In this document: one piece after another, positions 15,362 to 23,662 of the stretch
How the letters are laid out: every line of letters begins with the position of its first letter
How positions within the stretch are numbered: the first letter of the stretch is position 1
Source: Deltaproteobacteria bacterium
Lineage (GTDB): Bacteria > Desulfobacterota > Syntrophia > Syntrophales > UBA2210
Reading direction: 5' to 3'
Assembly: GCA_019313905.1 (NCBI GenBank)
Contig: JAFDAI010000045.1
Span: 1-34,564 of the forward strand
Length of the DNA: 34,564 nt
Translations under genes and position numbers: made by a program
Notes under the pieces: generated by a model
Database searches by the model: none
The model's input: only the letters and a program-made list of their open reading frames with translations
Told to the model about the DNA's origin: nothing

Positions 15362-16341
15362 CTATTTAATAACTTAACATCTCCTGAAAATATTCTGTGC
15401 AGCGTTCCTGCCGAATCTTTCAAAACCAGGACTCCGTCCTCATCCACATTCAAAACTTCTCCGGTATGTGATTGATTTACTAAATCTATCCGTACCTGCC
15501 TTCCTATAATATCAGCAAGTTCTTTCCATCGTTTCAGAACGGGATCAAAACCGGATTTTCTGAAGAGTTCATAATATTTTTCAAGCCACTCCAGATAAGC
15601 CTTCAGAATTCTTATTCTTGGAAACTGCCTGCCTGTTTCAAGGATAATTGAAGTAGCCGTATCATTGATATCCTCGGGAAAGAGATCATAGGGAATATTA
15701 ACATTTAATCCCAGACCGATTATCACATATTCAACAGCATCCATCTCGGTGCTGACCTCTGTCAGGATACCCGCCAGTTTTCTCCCATGTATCATGATGT
15801 CGTTCGGCCACTTTATCCTTATGTCCAGGGATGTCAAAGAAAGCAGAGTTTCAGCCACCGCTACAGCCGCCATGAGGGTCAGTTTCGGCGATTCACTCGG
15901 GGCTAACCTGGGCCGTAATATAATAGAAACGTAAATTCCTTTCCCTTCAGGTGAGAACCAGCTTCTTCCCCTTCTCCCCCTGCCCCGTTCCTGTTCTTCC
16001 GCTATAATTACAGTGCCCTCTGCAGCTCCTTCATCCGCCAAATATTTTGCTCTGACATTGGTAGAGTCTGTCAGGCGGTGGTGATAGATATCTCTCTTGC
16101 CGATGATTTTGGTATTCAGCCCTTCCTGAATTTCATTTTTAAGCAGGATTTCCGGCACATCTCTGAGAGAATATCCCTTTCTGCGGGATGATTCGATCAC
16201 ATACCCCTCTTCTTTCAGTTTATGGATATGTTTCCAGATGGCCGAGCGGGTCATATCCATTTTTTGGCCCAGAGATTCACCCGAGACCCAATCGTCCCTT
16301 TTTTCCTTTAGGCTGGTAAGTAACTGATCTTTCGAGGTCAT
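15358..16341 (-). CDS. birA: Bifunctional biotin-[acetyl-CoA carboxylase] ligase/biotin repressor BirA
   Basis: Joins biotin to the lysine of biotin-dependent carboxylases through biotinyl-AMP and, in forms with a DNA-binding domain, represses biotin genes. The 327-residue protein has an N-terminal winged helix (about 1-65, GESLGQKMDMTRSAIWKHIH then KLKEEGY). The catalytic domain carries the biotinyl-AMP loop GRGRRGRSW and KWPNDIMI. The C-terminal SH3-like domain ends in FSGDVKLLNR. I chose the ATG at 16341 because the winged helix begins there; an upstream TTG at 16377 would lie only about 20 bases from the predicted transcript start. As a DNA-binding type it should control its own operon through the operator at 16428. 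Confidence 0.93.
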   Translation of the reverse strand: MTSKDQLLTSLKEKRDDWVSGESLGQKMDMTRSAIWKHIHKLKEEGYVIESSRRKGYSLRDVPEILLKNEIQEGLNTKIIGKRDIYHHRLTDSTNVRAKYLADEGAAEGTVIIAEEQERGRGRRGRSWFSPEGKGIYVSIILRPRLAPSESPKLTLMAAVAVAETLLSLTSLDIRIKWPNDIMIHGRKLAGILTEVSTEMDAVEYVIIGLGLNVNIPYDLFPEDINDTATSIILETGRQFPRIRILKAYLEWLEKYYELFRKSGFDPVLKRWKELADIIGRQVRIDLVNQSHTGEVLNVDEDGVLVLKDSAGTLHRIFSGDVKLLNR

Positions 16342-16403
16342 TGTCCGTTCAACTCTCAGAGCCTTATACTCCCGCAACTTGCCCAGGGTAGTATTGTGCG
16401 TGC

Positions 16404-16432
16404 CTCATACTATCTCCGGAACATAATGTCAA
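16404..16432 (-). promoter_or_regulatory. Sigma-70-type promoter of the birA-bioY-ecfA-ecfT operon
   Basis: On the minus strand TTGACA (16432-16427) is a perfect -35 box. A 17-bp spacer follows, then TATGAG (16409-16404), which matches four of six -10 bases. The -35 box lies inside the left arm of the BirA-type operator. Confidence 0.75.
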
Positions 16433-16455
16433 CCAGTATTTGAATTGTGGTTGAC
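16428..16455. promoter_or_regulatory. BirA-type biotin operator
   Basis: GTCAACCA-N12-TGGTTGAC is a perfect 8-bp inverted repeat. Counted as half-sites GTCAACC and GGTTGAC the gap is 14 bp, the geometry of known BirA operators (GTnAACC-N14/15-GGTTnAC type). It overlaps the -35 box, so BirA-biotinyl-AMP binding should block transcription of birA-bioY-ecfA-ecfT. Confidence 0.75.
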
Positions 16456-16559
16456 TTAATCTTGCGGGTTTTTCTTCATTATAGTTTGCGGTGGGGTTTG
16501 GTGGAAAAGGATAGATGCGATACGATGGTTTTATGATAAGTAATGAAAAGGGTGACATA

Positions 16560-16593
16560 ATAAGGCACAGCCCCGGGTACTGCTGTGCCTTAT
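16560..16593 (-). terminator. 12-bp hairpin after the universal stress gene
   Basis: ATAAGGCACAGC (16560-16571) and GCTGTGCCTTAT (16582-16593) form a perfect 12-bp stem with a 10-base loop, 21 bp after the universal stress protein stop. The downstream minus-strand sequence (TATGTC) has no T run, so it is terminator-like rather than a textbook terminator. Confidence 0.55.
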
Positions 16594-16614
16594 CGCTGAG
16601 AGGATTTCAGCTGT

Positions 16615-17085
16615 TTAGTCTTTATCCGGCATTCTCACAATTAATACGGGCACTTTGCTTCCCCGGAGCACTTTATCAGTAACACTGCCAAAAGCCCATC
16701 GAGTAATACCATGTCGTCCATGTGTCGACATAGCCACCAGGTCAGCTTCAACCTCGTCTTCAACCTTAATGATCTCCTCAGCGGAAGATGTACCGAATGC
16801 CACTTCACATCTCACCGTAACTCCTTCGCCTTCAAGACATTCAGCAGTCTTGCTCAGGTAGTCCATTGCCTGCACCTTCATTTGCTCCAGTTCACTCGCA
16901 GTATAGGGAATCTCGACAGCTTCATCCCCCGTGGCGACAGCGTAGGTCAATAATGTAATTACCTGGAAGAGAATAACTTCTACCTTGCTCCCCAGTGCCA
17001 GCTTAGACACCATTTCCTCAATGTGGTGCAGAGCTGCTTCACCCAATGCGGATCCATCCAATGGAATTAAAAATTTTTGAGACAT
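16615..17085 (-). CDS. Universal stress protein (UspA family)
   Basis: Single-domain UspA-fold protein of 156 residues, cytoplasmic. The start KFLIPLDGSALGEAALHHIE and the C-terminal nucleotide loop STHGRHGITRWAFGSVTDKV are present. The loop fits the G-2X-G-9X-G-S/T pattern of ATP-binding members, so ATP binding is likely. The ATG at 17085 has AAGGAGGT close upstream. It lies 79 bp after the acyl-CoA dehydrogenase gene and is followed by a long hairpin, so it may be the last gene of that unit or transcribed alone. The specific stress role cannot be deduced. Confidence 0.9.
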   Translation of the reverse strand: MSQKFLIPLDGSALGEAALHHIEEMVSKLALGSKVEVILFQVITLLTYAVATGDEAVEIPYTASELEQMKVQAMDYLSKTAECLEGEGVTVRCEVAFGTSSAEEIIKVEDEVEADLVAMSTHGRHGITRWAFGSVTDKVLRGSKVPVLIVRMPDKD

Positions 17086-17164
17086 TATTTACCTCCTTAT
17101 AATTCAGATAGGATCAAACTGTTCCCCTGAGTTGATTTACTACCTCTCCAAATGAAAAATGCGA

Positions 17165-18307
17165 TTAACCGGATGAGCCCAGAACATCTCTTGCAATGAC
17201 AATTCTCTGCACCTCTGAACTTCCTTCATAGATGGAAGTTACCCTTGCGTCTCGGTAGAGCCTCTCCACCTTGCATTCCGTCATATACCCGTATCCCCCA
17301 TGTATCTGGAGGGCCTTATAGGCTGCCCTGTTTGCGAGTTCCGATGCGAGCAGCTTCGCCATTGATGCCTCTTTTGTAAACGCCAGGCCCAGGTCCTTCT
17401 GGTTGGCGGCGGACAGGGTAAGCAGTTTCGCCGCTTCTATCTGTGTGGCCATATCGGCAACCATCCACTGGATCGCCTGAAAAGAGCTGATAGTCCTGCC
17501 GAATTGCCTGCGGGCATTTGCATATTTAACTGCTTCATCCAAGCATGCCCTTGCTATTCCCAGCGATTGTGAGGCAATCCCTATGCGCCCGCTGTCCAGT
17601 GCCGTCATTGCAACCTTGAATCCCTGTCCTTCTCTGCCCAGCAGATTTTCCTTCGGAATCCTGCAATCATCAAAGATAAGCTCGACCGTGTTTGATGCCC
17701 TGAGGCCCATCTTTTTCTCTTTTTTCCCTACAGAAAAACCGGGAAATCCTTTTTCTACTATAAAGGCGGAAAGGCCGCGATTCCCCTTTTTGGAGCCGGT
17801 TCTTGCTATCAAGTTTATTAAGTCCGCATATCCTCCGTTGGTGATAAAGTTCTTTGTTCCGTTTACGAGGTAATAATCACCCATATTCTCTGCCCATGTT
17901 TTTATGCTCCCAGGGTCCGAGCCTGCATCAGGCTCCGTAACCGCGAAGGCTCCGAGCATCTCCCCACTGGCTAATGGTTCTAAATATTTACGCTTCTGTT
18001 CTTCATTCCCGAATTTCAAGAGTGGTTCACAGGAGAGATTGGTCACCGACATGGTAACCGCGGTAGAAGCACACGCATAGGCTATCTCCTGCAGCGCCAG
18101 GGAATAGCTGACAGCGCCGGCACCCGAGCCTCCATATCCGGCTGGAACCATCATGCCCATCAGACCCAGCTGCCCCATCTTTTTGACCACATCAGCGGGG
18201 AATATCTCCTCCTCATCCCTTTTACCCGCGAAGGGTTCGAGTTCCCTTTTCGCGAAATCCCCGGCCATCAATCTGATCATTTCCTGTTCGCTTGTCAGAT
18301 GAAACAA
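17165..18307 (-). CDS. Short-chain-type acyl-CoA dehydrogenase
   Basis: FAD enzyme that oxidises an acyl-CoA to the 2-enoyl-CoA and passes electrons to electron-transfer flavoprotein. The 380-residue protein has the full family plan: an N-terminal helical domain, the FAD/substrate motif [17 protein letters not shown] (near 115-132), [26 protein letters not shown], and the catalytic Glu in [15 protein letters not shown] (E361). The Glu position is that of short- or branched-chain and butyryl-CoA dehydrogenases. The start is a TTG at 18307 with AGGGGG five bases upstream and the expected N-terminus ([20 protein letters not shown]). The nearby thiolase suggests fatty or organic acid oxidation or synthesis. 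The exact chain length is not readable. Confidence 0.93.
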   Translation of the reverse strand: MFHLTSEQEMIRLMAGDFAKRELEPFAGKRDEEEIFPADVVKKMGQLGLMGMMVPAGYGGSGAGAVSYSLALQEIAYACASTAVTMSVTNLSCEPLLKFGNEEQKRKYLEPLASGEMLGAFAVTEPDAGSDPGSIKTWAENMGDYYLVNGTKNFITNGGYADLINLIARTGSKKGNRGLSAFIVEKGFPGFSVGKKEKKMGLRASNTVELIFDDCRIPKENLLGREGQGFKVAMTALDSGRIGIASQSLGIARACLDEAVKYANARRQFGRTISSFQAIQWMVADMATQIEAAKLLTLSAANQKDLGLAFTKEASMAKLLASELANRAAYKALQIHGGYGYMTECKVERLYRDARVTSIYEGSSEVQRIVIARDVLGSSG

Positions 18308-18323
18308 TGTGACCCCCTTCCTT

Positions 18324-18474
18324 GATGGCTTTGTAAAAAGTCCAACTTCTGTGTTCCGCTACATCCTTCGTTACTGCGACGTACCGTAAGTACGCCTCAT
18401 TCCTCAGGATTTGCGCGCCTTGAATTTGAAGCTTTTTACTTTGCCATCTGATTTTGACTTTTTACGAGTGCACC
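18324..18474. mobile_element. 151-bp MITE-like inverted-repeat element
   Basis: The left end GATGGCTTTGTAAAAAGTC (18324-18342) and the inverted right end GACTTTTTACGAGTGCACC (18456-18474) share 14 of 19 positions, including a perfect GACTTTTTAC core. The element is flanked by TTCCTT on both sides (18318-18323 and 18475-18480), a possible target duplication; the repeat extends to CCTTCCTT if the terminal CC is counted. An internal hairpin CGTAC-CGTAA-GTACG lies at 18380-18394. It contains no gene. From memory, similar elements are dispersed in deltaproteobacterial genomes. It sits between the broken regulator and the acyl-CoA dehydrogenase start. Confidence 0.72.
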
Positions 18475-18478
18475 TTCC

Positions 18479-18840
18479 TTAAGGAATGTAGATTACAACA
18501 AGAAGTTCTGTGGTTTTCTTTGCCGGATTACTGAGTTTGTGATGAAGAGCAGAGTCAAAATGCATGCTTTCCCCTTCATCGAGTTTTGTAATGTTTTCAC
18601 CGACCTGTATGGTAAGTCCACCTTTTAAAACGTAGATAAATTCCTCTCCCTCATGAAAGTCCGGCTGATCTGGAGAACCAGCGATACCGGTGGAACCGTT
18701 TTGTCCTCTTCGATCTTCTCAAGGATATCTGAGGCATATCCCGTCTCGTGGGAGAGATCTTCAAGGCTTAGCCCTTTCTCTTCCCTGATGGCACGTACCC
18801 TCTGCCCGAAAGATTTCCATTTTTTCTCTTTTCTTGCCAT
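18479..18840 (-). pseudogene. XRE-cupin transcriptional regulator, internally deleted and frameshifted
   Basis: The 5' part encodes an XRE helix-turn-helix (MARKEKKWKSFGQRVRAIRE, later GLSLEDLSHETGYASDILEK and VPPVSLVLQISRT) and then runs into a stop at 18625. The shifted frame immediately downstream encodes the second half of a cupin_2 domain (HEGEEFIYVLKGGLTIQVGE...DEGESMHFDS...LLVVIYIP) ending at 18479. Intact members have a linker and the first cupin strands between the two parts. A deletion of very roughly 180-200 bp near 18660-18665, out of frame, explains the structure. The ATG at 18840 with GGAGG upstream touches the thiolase stop. The gene probably once controlled the adjacent acyl-CoA genes; a truncated 71-residue HTH peptide could still be made. 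Confidence 0.8.
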
Positions 18841-20031
18841 CTATGCCTCCATCTCTACTACCATTGTTACCGATTCCCCTCCGCCCAGGCATAGCGAAGC
18901 CTGCCCGACCTCGATGTTACGCCTCTTCATCTCGTGGATGAGGGTTGTTAACAAACGGGCACCGGACGCGCCTATCGGATGACCCAGAGCTACTGCCCCT
19001 CCATTCACGTTGACTGTTTCAGAATTGATATTTAGTTCCCTGAGTACGGCTACCGTTGAACCTGAGAATGCTTCATTTATTTCGTGCAGCTGTATATCGG
19101 ATAGCGTCATTCCAGCTTTTTTCAGTGCCTTCGGGATGGAGTATATGAGTGCCATGAGAACATATTCCGGTTTGATTCCCGCGGAGGCGTAGTCAATGAT
19201 TCTTGCGAGAACAGGAGAACCCAGTTCAGAGGCTTTCTTTCGTGAGGTGATTACAAGGGCCGAAGCACCATCGCTGACAATCGAGGAATTCCCTGCCGTG
19301 GCGTAACCCTTTTCCTGAAAGGCGGGCTTCATCTTTGAGAGTGCCTCCATACTCGTCGGCCTGGGGCCTTCGTCCGTATCGATCCTTACAGTACCCTTTT
19401 TTCTGTCATGAATATCGACGGGGGTAATCTCTTCCGCAAAACGTCCCCCTTGAACGGAATTCAGGGATTTTTCATATGACAGGCATGCGAATGCGTCCTG
19501 ATCCTCCCGGCTTATTCCCCATTTCTCTGAGATGAGATCGTTGCTGATACCCATGTGGAAATCATTAACTATGTCCCAGAGACCGTCGTGCACCATATGG
19601 TCTACCAGTTCGCCTGTCCCCATCCTTATGCCCAGTCTTGAATCCGGAAGATAGTGGGGCGCGGCGCTCATATTTTCCATTCCCCCCGCCACGATAATAT
19701 CCGCAAATCCTGTCTTTACGTACTGGGCGGCAAGGATAACAGACATAAGACCGGAGGCGCATACCTTGTTCACGGTGAGTGCGCCCTTTTCAATCGGAAT
19801 TTCCGTCTTCATGGCGGCCTGTCTCGCCGGATTCTGACCGTATCCACAGGGAAGTACCATGCCCATTATGACTTCATCTACATCCGCGGACCGGATGCCT
19901 GCTCTCTTTATCGCTTCACGAATGACGATTGCCCCCAACTCTGTTGCGGGAATCTTGCTCAAACCACCCTGGAACACCCCGAGCGGTGTTCTGCACGCAC
20001 TTACCAGTACCGCATCATTTTCGCTTTTCAT
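18841..20031 (-). CDS. Acetyl-CoA C-acetyltransferase (thiolase)
   Basis: Thiolase-family enzyme that condenses two acyl-CoAs to a 3-ketoacyl-CoA or cleaves it; cytoplasmic. The 396-residue protein has the acyl-accepting Cys in NKVCASGLMSV (C91), the His of GHPIGASGAR and the C-terminal CLGGGES loop with the second catalytic Cys. The loop has GES in place of the usual GMG, a variation I would expect in this lineage. The ATG at 20031 has AAGGAGGG six bases upstream. The gene ends exactly where the broken regulator begins, and the acyl-CoA dehydrogenase follows. Biosynthetic and degradative thiolases cannot be distinguished here. Confidence 0.92.
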   Translation of the reverse strand: MKSENDAVLVSACRTPLGVFQGGLSKIPATELGAIVIREAIKRAGIRSADVDEVIMGMVLPCGYGQNPARQAAMKTEIPIEKGALTVNKVCASGLMSVILAAQYVKTGFADIIVAGGMENMSAAPHYLPDSRLGIRMGTGELVDHMVHDGLWDIVNDFHMGISNDLISEKWGISREDQDAFACLSYEKSLNSVQGGRFAEEITPVDIHDRKKGTVRIDTDEGPRPTSMEALSKMKPAFQEKGYATAGNSSIVSDGASALVITSRKKASELGSPVLARIIDYASAGIKPEYVLMALIYSIPKALKKAGMTLSDIQLHEINEAFSGSTVAVLRELNINSETVNVNGGAVALGHPIGASGARLLTTLIHEMKRRNIEVGQASLCLGGGESVTMVVEMEA

Positions 20032-20124
20032 CAAGATCCCTCCTTAGCTGTACAAGATATCATCTTAAACGGCGAATGAAGTAGATATATGACAACGATG
20101 TATACCAAAGAAAAAAGGTCTGCT

Positions 20125-20880
20125 CTACTTTTCAATAAACTTCACAAGACCTTCAATGTCTCTTGCGCGGATCAGGGTTTCCAGCTTACTAAGATTGTCT
20201 TTATATAATGTGAGAATTCTGGGAAATTTTGGGTTCATAGCAAGAAGCTCCGCGTAGAGTCGTGGACTATTTTCCATGACTCTCGCGATTATCTCAAGCT
20301 TTTTATTGAAAAGAGGGGTGGTGTAATGTTTGAGCTCAGAAAGATCAATGCCTTGGTCTTTCAGGGTTGTTCCCATGGTAATCGAGTTGAGATGATTCAA
20401 TCCCTGAATGATCGCCATCATCTCATCGTGCTTTTCCGGCGAGTCTTCAAATACATGGGCTCCACATTTTTTGAAGATATTCCCAGGCCAGCCTGTCCAT
20501 TTCTCTATTCTCGCAGGAAACAACACTATATTTTGCCCTTCAAGTGATGTCACATCCGGACCGAAGAGGGGATGGCACCCCATTACTTCCGATACGGAAG
20601 ACTCAAGCATGCATCTAACCGGTTCTTCTTTCAGAGAAGTAAAGTCCATCAGAAGGGAATCGTCTTTCATATGCGGTCCAACCTGCCTGATGACTTCACA
20701 GGTAACACCGATAGGAACGCTGACTATAACAACGCCGCATCTTCTTGTCAGTTCATCAATATCCAAACCGGTCTTTCTTCCCGATGCATGGACGATGTAT
20801 CCCTCATTTTTGAAGAAATCAACAAACCACCTGCCTATTCCACCGGTGCCGCCGATAATGCCTATTTCAAAATTTACCAT
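20125..20880 (-). CDS. tyrA: Prephenate dehydrogenase
   Basis: Converts prephenate (possibly arogenate) to the tyrosine precursor with NAD(P)+. The 251-residue protein has an N-terminal Rossmann fold with GIIGGTGGIGRWF and the strand VVIVSVPIG. It also has the substrate motifs DFTSLK and GCHPLFGPD, with the catalytic His in the latter, and an all-helical C-terminal dimerisation domain. There is no chorismate mutase or ACT domain. The ATG at 20880 is chosen; a TTG one codon upstream is also open. It lies 39 bp after trpA on the same strand, so it is probably the last gene of the trp transcript and would be attenuated by tryptophan unless it has its own promoter. Confidence 0.88.
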   Translation of the reverse strand: MVNFEIGIIGGTGGIGRWFVDFFKNEGYIVHASGRKTGLDIDELTRRCGVVIVSVPIGVTCEVIRQVGPHMKDDSLLMDFTSLKEEPVRCMLESSVSEVMGCHPLFGPDVTSLEGQNIVLFPARIEKWTGWPGNIFKKCGAHVFEDSPEKHDEMMAIIQGLNHLNSITMGTTLKDQGIDLSELKHYTTPLFNKKLEIIARVMENSPRLYAELLAMNPKFPRILTLYKDNLSKLETLIRARDIEGLVKFIEK

Positions 20881-20919
20881 CAAGTAACCCCAGATTGAAT
20901 CCGGATAATGTCTGCCGAT

Positions 20920-21729
20920 TTACAAATTCCTGTCTTTCTGAATAGCTGTCTTTATCTCCTTAGCATAATCGGAGACAATATTCACCATATTGCTGTCTCC
21001 CGTATGTTCCTCAATCATGTGTACAAAAGCGCTTCCTACCACTACTCCATCGGCGTAGGGAGCTATTTCTCCTGCCTGCCCGGGTGTTGATATGCCAAAA
21101 CCGACGACAACCGGCATTCCGGTTATGCCCCTGACCCTTTTCATCTCATCTCTGATATCCGATACCCGTGGTTTTGTCGTCCCGGTAACCCCGGTTACTG
21201 AAACATAATACAGAAATCCGGTTGCCTCTTCGGATATCTTCTCGATCCTCCTGGAAGAAGTTGTCGGCGCTAACAAAGAAATAAAATCAATACCTGATTG
21301 ATCGGTATATTTTCTCAGTTCCCGGGATTCTTCCGGAGGAAGATCAACAACAAGTATTCCGTCCACACCAGATGCCTTGGCCCTCTGCGCGAATCTTTTA
21401 TTTCCATAGACAAAGATCGGATTATAGTACCCGAACAGAACAATTGGGATGTCCGCGGATTTATTAACAGATTCAACCATGTCCAGAATACTGATCAGAT
21501 CTGTCCCCTGTTCGAGGGCCCTCCCGGAAGCAACCTGAATAACGGGACCGTCTGCCGTCGGATCTGAAAAGGGAACTCCCAGTTCAATGATATCGACCCC
21601 CGCGTCTTTAAAACCCAGGATTATTTCTCTCGTTATTTCCAGGCTCGGATCACCTGCCACTATATATGCCACGAGGGCTTTTTCACCTTTTTCCCTTAAC
21701 TGTCTGAATTTTTCCCCGATTCGTCCCAT
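20920..21729 (-). CDS. trpA: Tryptophan synthase alpha subunit
   Basis: Cleaves indole-3-glycerol phosphate to indole, which channels to TrpB. The 269-residue TIM barrel has both catalytic acids at the canonical numbers, Glu49 in IIELGVPFSD and Asp60 in TADGP, plus the phosphate loop GFGIST and the GSAFV strand. The ATG at 21729 is supported by GGAGGTG eight bases upstream and by this numbering. A GTG two codons earlier overlaps the trpB stop as GTGA. Confidence 0.96.
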   Translation of the reverse strand: MGRIGEKFRQLREKGEKALVAYIVAGDPSLEITREIILGFKDAGVDIIELGVPFSDPTADGPVIQVASGRALEQGTDLISILDMVESVNKSADIPIVLFGYYNPIFVYGNKRFAQRAKASGVDGILVVDLPPEESRELRKYTDQSGIDFISLLAPTTSSRRIEKISEEATGFLYYVSVTGVTGTTKPRVSDIRDEMKRVRGITGMPVVVGFGISTPGQAGEIAPYADGVVVGSAFVHMIEEHTGDSNMVNIVSDYAKEIKTAIQKDRNL

Positions 21730-21731
21730 GT

Positions 21732-22925
21732 TCACCGCACCTCCAGTTTTTCGGCAATGATCCCGGCATCTTTATCTCCCCTGCCTGAGAGATTAATGAC
21801 AATAACCTTTTCTCTGCTCATTGTGGGGGCAAGTTTCATTGCATACGCGACGGCATGGGCGCTCTCCATGGCAGGAATAATTCCCTCACATTTCGACAGA
21901 AATAAGAAGGCATCGGTGGCCTCCCGGTCGTCTACCGTGACATATCCGGCCCTTCCAGTCGAATGGAGATAGCTGTGTTCGGGACCGACACCCGGATAAT
22001 CGAGCCCGGCAGCTATGGAGCAGGTATCTCTTACCTGGCCTCTTTCATCCTGAAGGAGATATGTCTTGTTTCCATGGAGAACACCGACCTTTCCTTCCGC
22101 GATGCTGGCGGCATGCATTCCCGTGGCGATTCCCTTGCCTCCTGCTTCTACACCCATCATAACAACGTCCACATCATTTCTAAAGGGATAAAAAAGTCCC
22201 ATGGCGTTACTGCCCCCGCCGATACAGGCGATCAGAACATCGGGAAGCCGTCCCTCTTTTTTCAGAATCTGGCGTTTTACTTCTCTGCCGATAACACTCT
22301 GAAAATTGCGTACCATCACCGGATACGGATGAGGGCCCGCCGTTGTCCCGATAACATAATAGGTGTCTTTCACATGTGAAACCCAGTAACGCATGGCTTC
22401 ATTCATGGCATCTTTAAGGGTATCGGTTCCGCTTATAACCGGCACCACCTCGGCACCGAGAATTTTCATGCGGAAGACGTTCGGCGACTGTCGTTCTATG
22501 TCTTCTCGTCCCATAAAGATTTTGCATTCCATCCCGAAGAGGGCGGCAACGGTGGCGGTAGCAACACCGTGCTGACCAGCGCCTGTTTCCGCGATTATTT
22601 TCCTTTTCCCCATGCGCCGGGCGAGGAGCGCCTGCCCGAGGGTGTTATTGATCTTGTGCGATCCGGTATGATTGAGATCTTCCCGCTTCAGATAAATTTT
22701 TGCGCCTCCCAGCTTTTTCGTCAGCCGTTCTGCAAAATAGAGGGGGGTCTCCCTGCCTGAATAGTCCCTGAGATACGAGGCATATTCCTTCGCAAATGTC
22801 TTATCTTTTTTTATCTCTTTATACGCCTCTTCGAGTTCGATAATGGCGGGCATTAATGTTTCCGCCGCGTATCTCCCCCCGAAAACGCCAAAGTGTCCTT
22901 CTCTGTCCGGTAACTGTGTTTTCAT
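21732..22925 (-). CDS. trpB: Tryptophan synthase beta subunit
   Basis: PLP enzyme that joins indole and serine to make tryptophan. The 397-residue protein is of normal length for the TrpB1 type. The PLP lysine is K91 in [10 protein letters not shown], the phosphate-binding loop is GGGSNAMG, and GRGDKD lies near the C-terminus. AGAGG lies eight bases before the ATG at 22925. It nearly abuts trpA, consistent with the alpha2-beta2 complex being made in equal amounts, and follows trpF by 52 bp. Confidence 0.97.
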   Translation of the reverse strand: MKTQLPDREGHFGVFGGRYAAETLMPAIIELEEAYKEIKKDKTFAKEYASYLRDYSGRETPLYFAERLTKKLGGAKIYLKREDLNHTGSHKINNTLGQALLARRMGKRKIIAETGAGQHGVATATVAALFGMECKIFMGREDIERQSPNVFRMKILGAEVVPVISGTDTLKDAMNEAMRYWVSHVKDTYYVIGTTAGPHPYPVMVRNFQSVIGREVKRQILKKEGRLPDVLIACIGGGSNAMGLFYPFRNDVDVVMMGVEAGGKGIATGMHAASIAEGKVGVLHGNKTYLLQDERGQVRDTCSIAAGLDYPGVGPEHSYLHSTGRAGYVTVDDREATDAFLFLSKCEGIIPAMESAHAVAYAMKLAPTMSREKVIVINLSGRGDKDAGIIAEKLEVR

Positions 22926-22977
22926 CCCGTTATCCTCTCTCGTAAATCATATAATCCGGGGCCTCATAGCCGCCGTC

Positions 22978-23652
22978 TTAATCATTATGACCTATATTGA
23001 TGTCGAATATTTTCATTCGTTTATTATCGTGTACTGTGTCGCCCTGCCGGACAAGGTTGATAATTTTCATAACCAGTCCGTGATCTTTCTTCCCGGGCGT
23101 TTTCTCAACGCCGCTGTTTATATCGACGGCATGGGGCAACACTTTTTTTATAGCGTCCTCTATATTGTCCGGATTCAGACCACCTGAAAGGATCAGTGGC
23201 CTCGTTTTTCTTATCTTTACAGCCAGTTCCCAGTTCGACACTTTCCCGGTTCCACCATGCTTTCGAGGAGCATATGTGTCGACAAGAATTGCTCTTATCC
23301 GGTACTCCTCCAGGATGTTTAAATCCTCCTCCGTACGGGGAGACATGGCCTTGATTATGACAGATTCCGGAAAATGCCGGCAGTACTCAGGAGATTCATT
23401 GCCGTGAAGCTGAATGAAATTCAGACCGCAATATTCCATTATTTCTTTAATATCCTGAGTGTCATGGTTAACAAAGACACCGGTCTTCGCGACTTCCGGG
23501 GGAAGTTTTCGAATGATCCCCCGTGCCGTTTCCGGTTGAACATACCGGGGGCTTTTCGGATAAAAGATAAACCCCAGCGCATCAACTCTGCTTTCTGCCG
23601 CGAAACGGGCATCCTCAAGGTTTGTCATCCCGCAGATCTTTATCTCTGTCAT
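22978..23652 (-). CDS. trpF: Phosphoribosylanthranilate isomerase
   Basis: Performs the Amadori rearrangement of phosphoribosylanthranilate. The 224-residue TIM barrel starts with the signature EIKICGMTNLEDA, which includes the catalytic Cys. VDTYAPRKHGGTG carries the catalytic Asp, and the phosphate sites are LSGGLNPDN and VDINSGVE. The ATG at 23652 has AAGGAAG upstream, 10 bp after the trpC stop. The C-terminus is about 20 residues longer than usual (DTVHDNKRMKIFDINIGHND), probably a harmless extension. Confidence 0.95.
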   Translation of the reverse strand: MTEIKICGMTNLEDARFAAESRVDALGFIFYPKSPRYVQPETARGIIRKLPPEVAKTGVFVNHDTQDIKEIMEYCGLNFIQLHGNESPEYCRHFPESVIIKAMSPRTEEDLNILEEYRIRAILVDTYAPRKHGGTGKVSNWELAVKIRKTRPLILSGGLNPDNIEDAIKKVLPHAVDINSGVEKTPGKKDHGLVMKIINLVRQGDTVHDNKRMKIFDINIGHND

Positions 23653-23662
23653 TTTTTCTTCC

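Noticed and set aside
16364-16558. Minus-strand open frame of 64 codons before birA
   Set aside because: It spans the birA promoter and operator, and its translation resembles no protein I know.
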